Part shown: in pieces, positions 25,644 through 33,949 of the stretch
How positions within the stretch are numbered: the first letter of the stretch is position 1
Layout of the letters: the number at the start of each line of letters is the position of its first letter
Notes under the pieces: generated by a model
What the model was told of the DNA's origin: nothing
The model's database searches: none
What the model saw: only the letters and a program-made list of their open reading frames with translations
Position numbers and translations under genes: made by a program
DNA from: Hyphomicrobiales bacterium
GTDB taxonomy: Bacteria > Pseudomonadota > Alphaproteobacteria > Rhizobiales > Kaistiaceae
DNA length: 64,000 nt
Direction: 5' to 3'
Assembly: GCA_017305635.1 (NCBI GenBank)
Contig: JAFKKF010000013.1
Span: 124,001 to 188,000 of the forward strand

Positions 25644-27353
25644 ATGGCCGTTATCGCCCGCCTTTCCCTCGCCTTCGTCGCATTGTCGCTCGCGGCGGGT
25701 GCCGCGCCCGCCCTGGCGGTAACCGCCAGCGAACTGGTTCCCGACGGCCTGCCGCTCACGCTTTCCGGCAGCTACCTTGCCGGGCGCAGCGCCGACAATT
25801 CCCACGATCTGCAGCCCGCGATCCGCTACTACAACGGCGCGCTGGAAGCCGATCCGGAGAATCCGACGCTCCTCGAGCGCGTGCTGATCCTCCACCTCGC
25901 CGCCGGCCAGTTCGACGGCACCGATTCGCTCGCCGAGCGCCTGACCGCCGTCGATGCCCGCAATCCGCTCGCTCGGCTGCTGCTTGCCTCGCGCGCGCTC
26001 AAGGCCGGCGCCTTCGGCGATGCGCAGACCCAGCTCTCCCAGGCCGTCAAGGCGCCGCTCTCGGTGCTCACCACCGGCCTCCTCACCGCCTGGGCCTACC
26101 AGGGCCTCGGCAATACCGACATGGCGCTGAAGACCGTCGACGGGCTGAACGGCCCGCCCTGGTACGGCATCTTCAAGAGCTATCACCACGCGCTCATCGC
26201 CAATGCGGCCGGACGCACGGACGACGCGGTCAACGCCATCACCGGCGCCTACAAGACCGATTCGACCGCGCTTCGCGTCGTCGAGGCCTATGCGCGCATC
26301 CTCGCCCCGGCCGGCAAGCGCGACGAGGCGATCCGCGCGCTCGCGATGTTCCTCAACGCGCAGCCCAACCAGCCGGTGATCCGCCAGCTCCTCGCCGATC
26401 TCCAGGCGGGCAAGACGCCCGAGCCGATCGCCCGCTCGGCCCAGGTCGGCGCGGCCGAGGTGCTCTACGGGCTCGGGTCGGCGATCGGCGCCGATGACGG
26501 CGCGGAGCTTCCCTCCGCCTACCTGCAGCTCGCGCATTTCCTCGACCCCAACGCCTACCTGCCGCTGCTCGCCCTCGGCGACCTCCTGCAGCAGTCGGAC
26601 CGCTGTGAGGACGCCATCGCCCTCTATGGCCGCATCCCGGCGGATTCGATCCTGAGGCGCTTCGCCGACATCCAGTCGGGCCTGTGCCTCGAGCAACTCG
26701 ACCGGGTCGACGAGGCCGCCGCCCATATCAAGCGGGTCATCGACGCCGACCCGACCGACCTCGAAGCCGTCATGGCGCTTGGCAACATCTACCGGGCCCA
26801 TAACCGCTTCACCGAGGCCGCCGATGCCTATTCGCGCGGCATCGACCAGATCAAGGACCCCGCCAAGGGCGACTGGCGCATCTTCTACTATCGCGGGGTC
26901 TCCTTCGAACGCTCCAAGCGCTGGCCCGAGGCCGAGAAGGACTTCCGCCAGGCGCTCGCCAACAATCCGCAGCAGCCGCAGGTGCTCAACTACCTCGGCT
27001 ATTCCTGGGTCGATCGCGGCGAGAATCTCGACAAGGCGCTCGACATGATCAAGAAGGCGGTCGATCTCCGCCCGAACGACGGCTACATCGTCGACAGCCT
27101 CGGCTGGGCCTATTTCAAGCTCGGCCGCTTCGACGATGCGGTCGAGCAGCTCGAGCGCGCGGTCGAGCTGAAGCCCGAGGACTCGGTCATCAACGACCAC
27201 CTTGGCGACGCGCTCTGGAAGGTCGGACGGAAGCGCGAGGCCACCTTCCAATGGAACCATGCCCGCGATCTTGACCCGGAACCGGCGGAGCGGGAAAAGA
27301 TCGTGAAGAAGCTGGAGAACGGCCTGGCCGCCAATGGACGCAACGACGGGTGA
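25644..27353 (+). CDS. Secreted tetratricopeptide-repeat protein
   Basis: A 569-residue exported protein. A signal peptide (MAVIARLSLAFVALSLAAGA, cleavage after ALA near residue 25) is followed by about ten helical-hairpin TPR units; the best are near residues 380-415 (ALNNPQQPQVLNYLGYSWVD) and 425-470 (VDLRPNDGYIVDSLGWAYFK). This is the type of periplasmic or outer-membrane TPR protein often seen with ispE in rhizobia. It overlaps ispE by 20 bp, so the two are co-expressed. The ATG at 25611 (580 residues) is an alternative start. Binding partner unknown. Confidence 0.88.
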   Translation: MAVIARLSLAFVALSLAAGAAPALAVTASELVPDGLPLTLSGSYLAGRSADNSHDLQPAIRYYNGALEADPENPTLLERVLILHLAAGQFDGTDSLAERLTAVDARNPLARLLLASRALKAGAFGDAQTQLSQAVKAPLSVLTTGLLTAWAYQGLGNTDMALKTVDGLNGPPWYGIFKSYHHALIANAAGRTDDAVNAITGAYKTDSTALRVVEAYARILAPAGKRDEAIRALAMFLNAQPNQPVIRQLLADLQAGKTPEPIARSAQVGAAEVLYGLGSAIGADDGAELPSAYLQLAHFLDPNAYLPLLALGDLLQQSDRCEDAIALYGRIPADSILRRFADIQSGLCLEQLDRVDEAAAHIKRVIDADPTDLEAVMALGNIYRAHNRFTEAADAYSRGIDQIKDPAKGDWRIFYYRGVSFERSKRWPEAEKDFRQALANNPQQPQVLNYLGYSWVDRGENLDKALDMIKKAVDLRPNDGYIVDSLGWAYFKLGRFDDAVEQLERAVELKPEDSVINDHLGDALWKVGRKREATFQWNHARDLDPEPAEREKIVKKLENGLAANGRNDG

Positions 27354-28266
27354 CGATCTCGCCGCCCTGATCTCCGGCGTCGCCGCCAAGGTCGAAACGG
27401 CCCGCGCCAAGGTCAACCTGGCGCTGCACATCCTCGGCCGGCGCGCCGACGGCTATCACCTGATCGATTCCCTCGTCGTCTTCGCCGACATGGGCGATAC
27501 GCTGCGCGCCACGCCGCGCGACGAGGGTCCGGTAAAGCTCACCATCGACGGTCCCTTCGGCGACGAGCTCGACCGCTCGACCCGCCCCGAGGACAACCTC
27601 GTGATCCGCGCCGCCGACGAACTCCTCGCCGCCTTTCCGCGTCGTCGGATCGGCGGCGTGCAGCTCGGCCTCACCAAGCGCCTGCCCGTCGCCTCGGGGC
27701 TTGGCGGCGGCTCGGCCGATGCGGCCGCGGCACTCCGCCTCCTCGACCGGCTGTGGAACCTCGGTGCCGGTGGCCCGCGCCTCGCCGAGATCGGCGCCCG
27801 GCTCGGTGCCGACGTGCCCATGTGCCTCGTCTCGAGGCCGCTCCAGGCGGGCGGCATCGGCGAGCAGATCACCCTGGCGCCCGCCATCCCCGCGCTCCCC
27901 CTCCTCCTCGTCAATCCCGGCGTGGCGGTGCCGACGCGGAACGTCTTCCGTCGCCTTGCCCCCGGCGAGCGGCCGCCCATGTGGCCGCTGCCGGCGCGCT
28001 TCGCCAGCCGCATCGAGTTCGCGCAATGGCTGCGCATGACCCGCAACGATCTCTGCGAGCCCGCCATTGCCGAGGCGAGGGTGGTCGGCGCGGTGGTCAA
28101 GGCCGTGTCCTCCGACGCCGAATGCCTCTTCGCCAATCTCTCCGGTTCCGGCGCCACCGTCTTCGGCATCTTCAACTCGCGCGCCGCGGCCGAGCGGGCC
28201 GCCGCCCGCATCCACCAGAAGAAGCCCGACTGGTGGGTCGCCGTCACCCAGAGCGGCGGAGCCTGA
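27334..28266 (+). CDS. ispE: 4-diphosphocytidyl-2-C-methyl-D-erythritol kinase
   Basis: A 310-residue GHMP kinase. ARAKVNLALHILGRRADGYH (near residue 22) is the IspE N-terminal signature, PVASGLGGGSADAAAALRLL (near 112) is the ATP-binding loop, and ANLSGSGATVFGIF (near 269) is the C-terminal GHMP motif. It phosphorylates CDP-methylerythritol in the MEP isoprenoid pathway. It overlaps the TPR gene and is 4 bp from moaB, so all three likely form one operon. ispH lies about 33 kb away in this window. Confidence 0.96.
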   Translation: MDATTGDDLAALISGVAAKVETARAKVNLALHILGRRADGYHLIDSLVVFADMGDTLRATPRDEGPVKLTIDGPFGDELDRSTRPEDNLVIRAADELLAAFPRRRIGGVQLGLTKRLPVASGLGGGSADAAAALRLLDRLWNLGAGGPRLAEIGARLGADVPMCLVSRPLQAGGIGEQITLAPAIPALPLLLVNPGVAVPTRNVFRRLAPGERPPMWPLPARFASRIEFAQWLRMTRNDLCEPAIAEARVVGAVVKAVSSDAECLFANLSGSGATVFGIFNSRAAAERAAARIHQKKPDWWVAVTQSGGA

Positions 28267-28270
28267 AGCA

Positions 28271-28837
28271 ATGCCCGCCGCAATCGGCTCCAGCGATCGG
28301 CCCTTCGTCCCCGTCCGCTTCGCGGTGCTCACCGTCTCCGACACGCGCAGCCTCGCCGAGGACCGTTCCGGCGCGATGCTCGCCGAACGCATCGCCGCCG
28401 CGGGCCACGTGCTCGCCGACCGGGCCATCGTCACCGACGATCGCGACCGTATCCGGCAGACGGTCGAGCGCTGGATCGCCGATCCGGCGATCGACGCCAT
28501 CATCACCACCGGCGGCACCGGCTTCACCGGCCGCGACGTGACGCCGGAGGCGGTCGAGCCGCTTTTCGACAAGCGGATGGACGGCTTTTCCGCCGTCTTC
28601 CACGCGATCAGCTATGCCAAGATCGGCACGTCGACCATCCAGTCGCGCGCCACCGCCGGCCTTGCCGGCACGACCTTCATCTTCGTGCTTCCCGGCTCGC
28701 CGGGTGCCTGCCGCGACGCCTGGGACGGAATCCTGTCGAAGCAGTTCGACTACCGGCAGGCGCCCTGCAATTTCGTCGAGATCATGCCGCGGCTCGACGA
28801 GCACCTGAAGCGCGGGAAGCTGCGCGGCAATTCCTGA
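28271..28837 (+). CDS. moaB: Molybdenum cofactor biosynthesis protein B
   Basis: A 188-residue MogA/MoaB-type protein. FAVLTVSDTRSLAEDRSGAM opens the fold, IITTGGTGFTGRDVTPEAV is the substrate-binding loop (about 77-95) and FVLPGSPGACRDAWDGIL closes it. It likely adenylylates molybdopterin before molybdenum insertion, though some MoaB proteins are not essential. Only 4 bp separate it from ispE. Its stop directly abuts the stop of the convergent glycosyltransferase with no spare bases. Confidence 0.93.
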   Translation: MPAAIGSSDRPFVPVRFAVLTVSDTRSLAEDRSGAMLAERIAAAGHVLADRAIVTDDRDRIRQTVERWIADPAIDAIITTGGTGFTGRDVTPEAVEPLFDKRMDGFSAVFHAISYAKIGTSTIQSRATAGLAGTTFIFVLPGSPGACRDAWDGILSKQFDYRQAPCNFVEIMPRLDEHLKRGKLRGNS

Positions 28838-29518
28838 TCAGGAAGCCAGCCGCCCGATCACGCGGGGCGGCAGGCGCATGAGGAAGAGCGCGAGGCAGGC
28901 GGCGTTGCGCAGGGCGCCGCCGAAGCCCGGCCGATGGGCCCGGTCGCGGACGAAGGCGCGCGAGCGTAGCATCCAGAGCCGCCGCCTGCCGATCCGCCGC
29001 GCGAGATCCACGTCCGCCATGGCCGGCAGCGGCCGGTGGCCGCCGAGCGACTGGTAGAGGCTCTTCGGGATGAGCAGTCCCTGACAGGCATAGGGCGCCG
29101 CGAGCAGGCCTGAACGCAGCATGGCGGCCCCTTCGGCGAAGCGCGCCGCAAAGCCGCCTTCCACCCGGCCGAGCCGGAAGGCGGCGGCGCGGCGGCGCCC
29201 CTCGCCGGCCATCACCGCGCGGTCGATGAAGGCGAGCACCTCGTTCTGCCAGCCGGATTCCAGCACCGCTGCCGGCGTCAGGAACAGGAGCCAGTCCGAG
29301 CGCGCCATTTCGCCCGCGCGCCGCAGTCCCTCGCCATCATCATCCGGGAGCACCTCGCAGCCGGCCTCGTCGGCGACCATCAGGGTGCCGTCGCGCGATC
29401 CGCCATCGACCACGATCGCCTGCCGGATGGTGCCATCGGTCGCCGCCGGCACGAGGGCCGAAAGCGCCAGCGCCAGCCCCATCTGGTCGTCGCGGGTGGA
29501 AAGGATCGCCGTGATCAT
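28838..29518 (-). CDS. Family 2 glycosyltransferase
   Basis: A 226-residue GT-A-fold enzyme. VVDGGSRDGTLMVADEAGCE (about 37-56) is the nucleotide-sugar binding region, followed by RAGEMARSDWLLFLTPAAVL, where the usual DxD is reduced (SDW...LTP). The C-terminus is basic and hydrophobic (CLALFLMRLPPRVIGRL), suggesting membrane contact. It resembles small rhizobial glycosyltransferases found beside moaB. The missing DxD could mean altered metal use. Donor and acceptor unknown. Confidence 0.75.
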   Translation of the reverse strand: MITAILSTRDDQMGLALALSALVPAATDGTIRQAIVVDGGSRDGTLMVADEAGCEVLPDDDGEGLRRAGEMARSDWLLFLTPAAVLESGWQNEVLAFIDRAVMAGEGRRRAAAFRLGRVEGGFAARFAEGAAMLRSGLLAAPYACQGLLIPKSLYQSLGGHRPLPAMADVDLARRIGRRRLWMLRSRAFVRDRAHRPGFGGALRNAACLALFLMRLPPRVIGRLAS

Positions 29519-29573
29519 GGCGCCCTCTTAGCGCACGGGCCGACGATTGCCAGCGGAACTTTCGTATCCATAT

Positions 29574-29588
29574 GTTCTTGATATGTTC
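29574..29588 (+). promoter_or_regulatory. Putative LexA (SOS) box, GTTC-N7-GTTC
   Basis: GTTCTTGATATGTTC is an exact match to the alphaproteobacterial LexA operator GTTC-N7-GTTC. It lies 25 bp before the ATG of the radical SAM gene, in an AT-rich patch, and its 7-base spacer contains TTGATA, a possible -35 element, which is where a repressor site would be effective. Confidence 0.65.
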
Positions 29589-29613
29589 CATATGGCGCGA
29601 TAGGAATATTTTC

Positions 29614-30753
29614 ATGACAACGCACAGCCGCCGATTCGTGCCCGTCCGCCCCGCCGAGAAGACCGACGAATTCATCGTCGGCACGCGGGCCGCCGAGGAG
29701 CGCCGCAACGGCCGCGGCGCCGAGAGCAACCGCTCCGGCCGCTTCGAGCCGACCGAGCGCCAGCTCCTCGACGACGGCTGGGGTTCGCTCGACACGCTCC
29801 CGGTCTTCAAGACCGACGTGCAGGAGGAGCATCCGCGCAAGATCATCACGACGAACGAGTCGCCGGACATCTCCTTCGACCGCTCGATCAATCCCTATCG
29901 CGGCTGCGAGCATGGCTGCGCCTATTGCTTCGCGCGGCCGACCCACGCCTATATGGGCCTTTCCCCCGGGCTCGATTTCGAGACCAAGCTCTTTGCCAAG
30001 CCGACCGCCGCGAAGCTCCTCGAGAAGGAACTCGCCAGGCCCGGATACGAGCCGAAGACCATGGCGATCGGCACCAATACCGACCCCTACCAGCCGATCG
30101 AGCGGCGCTATCGCATCATGCGGGAGATCCTCGAGGTGCTCGACGCGACCAGCCATCCGGTCGGCATCGTCACCAAATCGGCGCTGGTGCTCCGCGACAT
30201 CGACATCCTGTCGCGGATGGCGAAGCGCAACCTCGTCAAGGTCGCGCTCTCGGTCACGACGCTCGACCGCAAGCTCGCGCGCGCCATGGAGCCGCGGGCC
30301 TCGACGCCGCAGCGCCGGCTCGACGCCATCCGCCTGCTTTCCGAGGCGGGCGTGCCGACGACCGTCATGGTCGCGCCCATCGTGCCGGCGCTCAACGAGG
30401 CCGAGGTCGAGCGCATCCTCGAGGCCGGCCACGCCGCCGGCGCGCGCGAGGCCGGCTATGTCATCCTGCGCCTGCCGCTCGAAGTCCGCGACATCTTCAT
30501 CGAGTTCCTCGAGCGCGAATATCCGGACAAGGCCAAGCACGTCATGTCCATGGTCAAGCAGATGCGCGGCGGCAAGGACTACGATTCGAGCTGGGGCCAG
30601 CGCATGAGCGGCAGCGGCCCCTATGCCTGGCAGATCGGCCGCCGCTTCGAGATCGCGACCCGCCGCCTCGGCCTCAACACCGAGCGTCGCCGGCTGGCGC
30701 GTGACCTCTTCGTCGCGCCCAAGCCGCAGGTGGCGCAGTTGAGCTTGTTCTGA
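29614..30753 (+). CDS. PA0069-family radical SAM protein (SplB-like)
   Basis: A 379-residue radical SAM enzyme. The [4Fe-4S] motif is in SINPYRGCEHGCAYCFAR (CxxxCxxC, about residues 92-109), followed by FETKLFAKPTAAKLLEKEL and MAIGTNTDPYQPIERRYRIM, features shared with spore photoproduct lyase-like proteins. The N-terminus (first 60 residues) is polar and probably disordered. The biochemical role is unproven. The start at 29614 has AGGAA seven bases upstream. A perfect LexA box precedes the gene, suggesting DNA-damage induction, which would fit a nucleic-acid repair role (inference). Confidence 0.88.
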   Translation: MTTHSRRFVPVRPAEKTDEFIVGTRAAEERRNGRGAESNRSGRFEPTERQLLDDGWGSLDTLPVFKTDVQEEHPRKIITTNESPDISFDRSINPYRGCEHGCAYCFARPTHAYMGLSPGLDFETKLFAKPTAAKLLEKELARPGYEPKTMAIGTNTDPYQPIERRYRIMREILEVLDATSHPVGIVTKSALVLRDIDILSRMAKRNLVKVALSVTTLDRKLARAMEPRASTPQRRLDAIRLLSEAGVPTTVMVAPIVPALNEAEVERILEAGHAAGAREAGYVILRLPLEVRDIFIEFLEREYPDKAKHVMSMVKQMRGGKDYDSSWGQRMSGSGPYAWQIGRRFEIATRRLGLNTERRRLARDLFVAPKPQVAQLSLF

Positions 30754-30812
30754 GGAGCACGCTTTCGGAAAGGGGCAATCCCTTGGATTTCTTCCTTCCG
30801 TGCCCCCCTCTC

Positions 30813-30969
30813 CGTCATCGCCGGGCTTGACCCGGCGATCCATGCCATGACCTTGCTGCATGCGCGGCGGCCGACCTCAATCGTTTCCCGCTTCAACCAC
30901 GACAGTTCTTCTGAACCGCGATGGCATGGATTCCGGATCGCGCCGCTTCGCGGCTTGTCCGGAATGACG
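30813..30969. repeat. Nested palindromic intergenic element (REP/RPE-like)
   Basis: A 157-bp element bounded by CGTCAT and ATGACG. Inside are three nested dyads: ATCGCCGGG-cttga-CCCGGCGAT at 30817-30839; ATCCATGCCAT at 30838-30848 paired with ATGGCATGGAT at 30921-30931; and ATTCCGGA / TCCGGAAT at 30930-30937 and 30958-30965, enclosing GCCGC-ttc-GCGGC. It fills most of the gap between the radical SAM gene and rnhB. It could fold as a branched RNA or act as a terminator. Confidence 0.75.
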
Positions 30970-31043
30970 GGGCTGGGGGCGGCTACGAGCCGCAATTCCA
31001 CTTTGCGCTTGCCCCGCCACGCGGGAGTCGCAACGATTTCCCC

Positions 31044-31754
31044 ATGGCAAGGCAGAAGCCCGATTCGGCGCCGCTCATCGAGTTGCCGCCCGAGGTGCCG
31101 TCCGACCGCTTCGAGCGGCGGGCGCGGCGGCGCGGCGCGAGCATCGTCGCCGGCGTCGACGAGGTCGGGCGCGGGCCGCTCGCCGGGCCGGTGGTGGTCG
31201 CCGCCGTGGTCCTCAATCCGCGGCGCGTGCCGGCGGGCCTCGACGATTCCAAGAAGCTGGCCATGCCGGAGCGCGAGCGCCTCTACGAGGAGATCGTGGA
31301 GAAAGCGCATGTCTCGGTCGTGGTTGCGAGCCGCGCCCGCGTCGACCGCATGAACATCCTTCGCGCCTCGCTCTGGGGCATGACGCGGGCGATCGCCGGG
31401 CTATCCTGCCGGCCGGATCATGTGCTGGTCGACGGCAACATGCTGCCGCCCGGCCTTCCCTGCCAGGCCGAGGCGATCGTCTCCGGCGATGCGCTCTCCA
31501 TCTCGATCGCGGCCGCCTCCATCGTCGCCAAGGTCACGCGCGACCGGATGATGGGCCATGTCGGGCGCGCCTTCCCCGGCTACGGCTTCGAGCAGCACAT
31601 GGGCTATTCGACCGCCGCGCATTTCGCGGCGCTCGAGATTCACGGCCCCTGCCCGCACCATCGCCGCAGCTTTGCGCCGATCAAGGTCGCGCTCGGTCTG
31701 GAGCCACCGGCGGCAATCGACCTGTTCACGACGCCCGAGGCCGACGCGGCCTGA
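31044..31754 (+). CDS. rnhB: Ribonuclease HII
   Basis: A 236-residue RNase HII. The active-site acidic residues are in AGVDEVGRGPLAGPVVVAAV (DE near residue 40) and HVLVDGNMLP, plus Asp in IVAKVTRDRMM. Length is slightly above the usual 200-230 because of an N-terminal tail of about 30 residues. It removes ribonucleotides from DNA and RNA-DNA hybrids. The start at MARQKPD is preferred because upstream in-frame codons run through the palindromic repeat. rnhA is also in this window. Confidence 0.95.
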   Translation: MARQKPDSAPLIELPPEVPSDRFERRARRRGASIVAGVDEVGRGPLAGPVVVAAVVLNPRRVPAGLDDSKKLAMPERERLYEEIVEKAHVSVVVASRARVDRMNILRASLWGMTRAIAGLSCRPDHVLVDGNMLPPGLPCQAEAIVSGDALSISIAAASIVAKVTRDRMMGHVGRAFPGYGFEQHMGYSTAAHFAALEIHGPCPHHRRSFAPIKVALGLEPPAAIDLFTTPEADAA

Positions 31755-31765
31755 CCTCCAAAGCA

Positions 31766-31792
31766 AGATGGCCGGCGCGGGGCCGGCCATCT
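31766..31792. terminator. Hairpin at the rnhB / atpF convergent junction
   Basis: AGATGGCCGGC-gcggg-GCCGGCCATCT is an 11-bp perfect stem placed between two convergent stops. No long T-run follows on either strand, so it is a plausible bidirectional but not classical terminator. Its ATGGCCGG core recurs at 41394 and 63534. Confidence 0.5.
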
Positions 31793-31814
31793 GCAAATCC
31801 TCTTGAAGCGCCGG

Positions 31815-32300
31815 TCAGTTCAGGCGGGTCTTGACGTCCGAGATCGACTTCGCCACCAGCACATCGCCGGCGGAGCCCTTCACCTTGGACGAGAGCAGCC
31901 GCTCGGCGGCCGAGATGGCGACGTCGGCGGAGAGCGAACGCACCTCCTGGATCGCCTGGCTCTCGGCCTGGGCGATCTTGTCTTCGGCGAGCTTGGTGCG
32001 GCCGGCGACATATTCCTCGAGCTTCTGCTTCGCTTCCGCGGCAAGGCCGGCGGCCTCGCGCTTGGCGATGTCGACGATCTTGGCTGCCTCGGTCTCGGCG
32101 TCGCGGGCCTTCCGCTGGTACTCGGCGAGCAGCGCCTCGGCCTCGACGCGGAGGCGCCGGGCATTCTCGAGCTCGTCGCGGATCGTGTCGGCGCGCTTGT
32201 CCAGCGAGCTCGCGACGGTGCGGTGGGCGCCCATGTAGACGGCGAGCCCGATGAACAGGATGAGGGCGATCAGCGCCCAGAAATGCGCGTCGAACTCCAT
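31815..32300 (-). CDS. atpF: ATP synthase F0 subunit b
   Basis: A 161-residue b subunit: one N-terminal membrane helix (MEFDAHFWALIALILFIGLA) and a long charged coiled coil (about 30-150) that forms the peripheral stalk. It is the last gene of the atpI-B-E-F'-F operon and is separated by 4 bp from the b' gene. The F1 genes are not in this window, which is normal in alphaproteobacteria where F0 and F1 are split. Confidence 0.95.
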   Translation of the reverse strand: MEFDAHFWALIALILFIGLAVYMGAHRTVASSLDKRADTIRDELENARRLRVEAEALLAEYQRKARDAETEAAKIVDIAKREAAGLAAEAKQKLEEYVAGRTKLAEDKIAQAESQAIQEVRSLSADVAISAAERLLSSKVKGSAGDVLVAKSISDVKTRLN

Positions 32301-32304
32301 CCCG

Positions 32305-32898
32305 CTATCTCCGCTCGTTCAGCGCGGCATGGACCGCGTCGCCGACTTCCTGCGTCGAGACGTTGACGTCGGCAAGCGACTTCACCACCGCCTCGGCCGC
32401 CTCGCCGGCAATGGCGCCGACATCGGCCAGCGCCTTCGACTTGATGTCGCCTATGCGGGCCTCCGCCTCGGCGAGCTTCCGGTTGAGGTCGCCCTCGATC
32501 CTCGCCCGCGTGGCGTCGGCCTCGGCCTTCGCCTGGCCGCGTGCCTCCTCGGCGATGCGGAAGGCGCCGGCGCGCGCGTCGGCCAGCTGCTTCTCGTAGG
32601 CGGCGGCGGCCTTCTCCGTCGCCTCCTTCGCCCGCTCGGCCTCGGCGATGTCCGCCGAGATCCGCTCCCGTCGCGCGGCGAGGATGCCGGAAATCCGCGG
32701 GACGACCACCTTGGTGATCAGCCAGTAGAAGAAGAGGAAGGTGACCGCCAGCCAGAAGAGCTGGGAAGCGAAATGGGTGGCATCGAAAGGCGGAAACGAC
32801 TTGTGCTCCGGCTCAACGGTGCCGGCGGTCTCGCTCCCGGGCGCGGGAGCGGGGCCAGGTTCTGCCTGCGCCAATTGTATCCGGAAGGCTTCCGCCAC
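32305..32898 (-). CDS. atpG: ATP synthase F0 subunit b'
   Basis: A 197-residue b' (b2) subunit. A Pro/Ala-rich N-terminal extension of about 45 residues precedes the membrane helix (FASQLFWLAVTFLFFYWLIT) and a long coiled coil rich in Ala/Glu/Lys. It pairs with AtpF as a heterodimeric stalk, as in photosynthetic and other alphaproteobacteria. It lies between atpE and atpF. Confidence 0.93.
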   Translation of the reverse strand: MAEAFRIQLAQAEPGPAPAPGSETAGTVEPEHKSFPPFDATHFASQLFWLAVTFLFFYWLITKVVVPRISGILAARRERISADIAEAERAKEATEKAAAAYEKQLADARAGAFRIAEEARGQAKAEADATRARIEGDLNRKLAEAEARIGDIKSKALADVGAIAGEAAEAVVKSLADVNVSTQEVGDAVHAALNERR

Positions 32899-32911
32899 GA
32901 TGCGCCTCGCC

Positions 32912-33145
32912 TCAGGTGAAGAGGAGGAGGAGGGCGATCAGCAGCGAGAAGATGCCGAGCGCTTCGGTAACCGCGAAGCCGAAGATCAGGCGGCCGAACT
33001 GGCCGTCGGCGGCGGCCGGATTGCGGATGGCGGCCGAGAGGTAGTTGCCGAAGATGTTGCCGAGGCCGATGCCCGCGAGGCCCATGCCGATGGCCGCGAT
33101 GCCGGCGCCGAGAGCCTTGAATGCGGGGAGAAGAACGGGATCCAT
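32912..33145 (-). CDS. atpE: ATP synthase F0 subunit c
   Basis: A 77-residue two-helix proteolipid. Helix 1 carries the Gly/Ala packing motif ([17 protein letters not shown]), the polar loop has RNPAAADGQ (Arg and Gln contact F1), and helix 2 has the ion-binding carboxylate Glu in [13 protein letters not shown]. Glu without extra Na+ ligands suggests a proton-coupled ring. Confidence 0.96.
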   Translation of the reverse strand: MDPVLLPAFKALGAGIAAIGMGLAGIGLGNIFGNYLSAAIRNPAAADGQFGRLIFGFAVTEALGIFSLLIALLLLFT

Positions 33146-33184
33146 TTCTCTAGAGCTCCTTCTGGGAAAAGCTGTGGCCTAGCG

Positions 33185-33937
33185 TCAGTGGCCGGGGTGA
33201 AGCGCGTCGTTCAGGTAGAGGCTGGCAAGCACCGCGAAGACATAGGCCTGCAGGGCGGCGACCAGGAGTTCGAGAGCCGTCAGGCCGACAGTGGCGGCGA
33301 GCGGCAGGATGGCGCCGACGATGCCGACCGCGCCGAGCGAGCCGAGCATGGTGACGAAGCCCGCGAAGACCTTCAGCGTGATGTGGCCGGCGAGCATGTT
33401 GGCGAAAAGGCGGATCGAGAGGCTGATCGGGCGCGAGACGAAGGACAGCACCTCGATGAGCACGACGAAGGGCAGGATCGCCTTCGGCACACCGCTCGGC
33501 ACGAAGAGATGGAAGAAGTGCAGCTTGTGGCGCCACAGGCCGTAGATCAGCACGGTCAATATCACCGCGAGCGAGAGCGCCGCCGTGACGATGATCTGCG
33601 CCGTCACCGTGAAGAAATAGGGGAACAGGCCCCAGAGATTGGCGACGAGGACGAACATGAAGAGCGCGAAGACGAAGGGGAAGAAACGCATCCCCTCCTC
33701 GCCGGCGCTGTCCCTCACGGTCTTGGCGACGAATTCGTATGTCAGCTCGGCAGCCGATTGCCAGCGCCCGGGCACGACCCGGCGCGAGCCGGTGGAGAGA
33801 AGAAGGAAGGCGCCGGCGCCGAGGACGGTCAGCACCATGAACAGCGCGGCATTGGTGAAGGAGATGTCGAGGCCGCCGATATGGATCGGGACGAGCCGCT
33901 CGATATGGAACTGGTGGATCGGATCCTCGGCAGCCAA
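33185..33937 (-). CDS. atpB: ATP synthase F0 subunit a
   Basis: A 250-residue polytopic a subunit. The essential Arg that faces the c ring is in [19 protein letters not shown] (near residue 175). Further down, [21 protein letters not shown] has the conserved Gln/Tyr of the last helix. It forms the proton channel with subunit c. It sits between atpI (12 bp away) and atpE in the operon. Confidence 0.96.
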   Translation of the reverse strand: MAAEDPIHQFHIERLVPIHIGGLDISFTNAALFMVLTVLGAGAFLLLSTGSRRVVPGRWQSAAELTYEFVAKTVRDSAGEEGMRFFPFVFALFMFVLVANLWGLFPYFFTVTAQIIVTAALSLAVILTVLIYGLWRHKLHFFHLFVPSGVPKAILPFVVLIEVLSFVSRPISLSIRLFANMLAGHITLKVFAGFVTMLGSLGAVGIVGAILPLAATVGLTALELLVAALQAYVFAVLASLYLNDALHPGH

Positions 33938-33949
33938 GATTCGTCCCTT

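Noticed and set aside
30921-31043. N-terminal extension of rnhB upstream to 30921
   Set aside because: The added residues come from the palindromic repeat and have no homology to RNase HII; MARQKPD is the sensible start.
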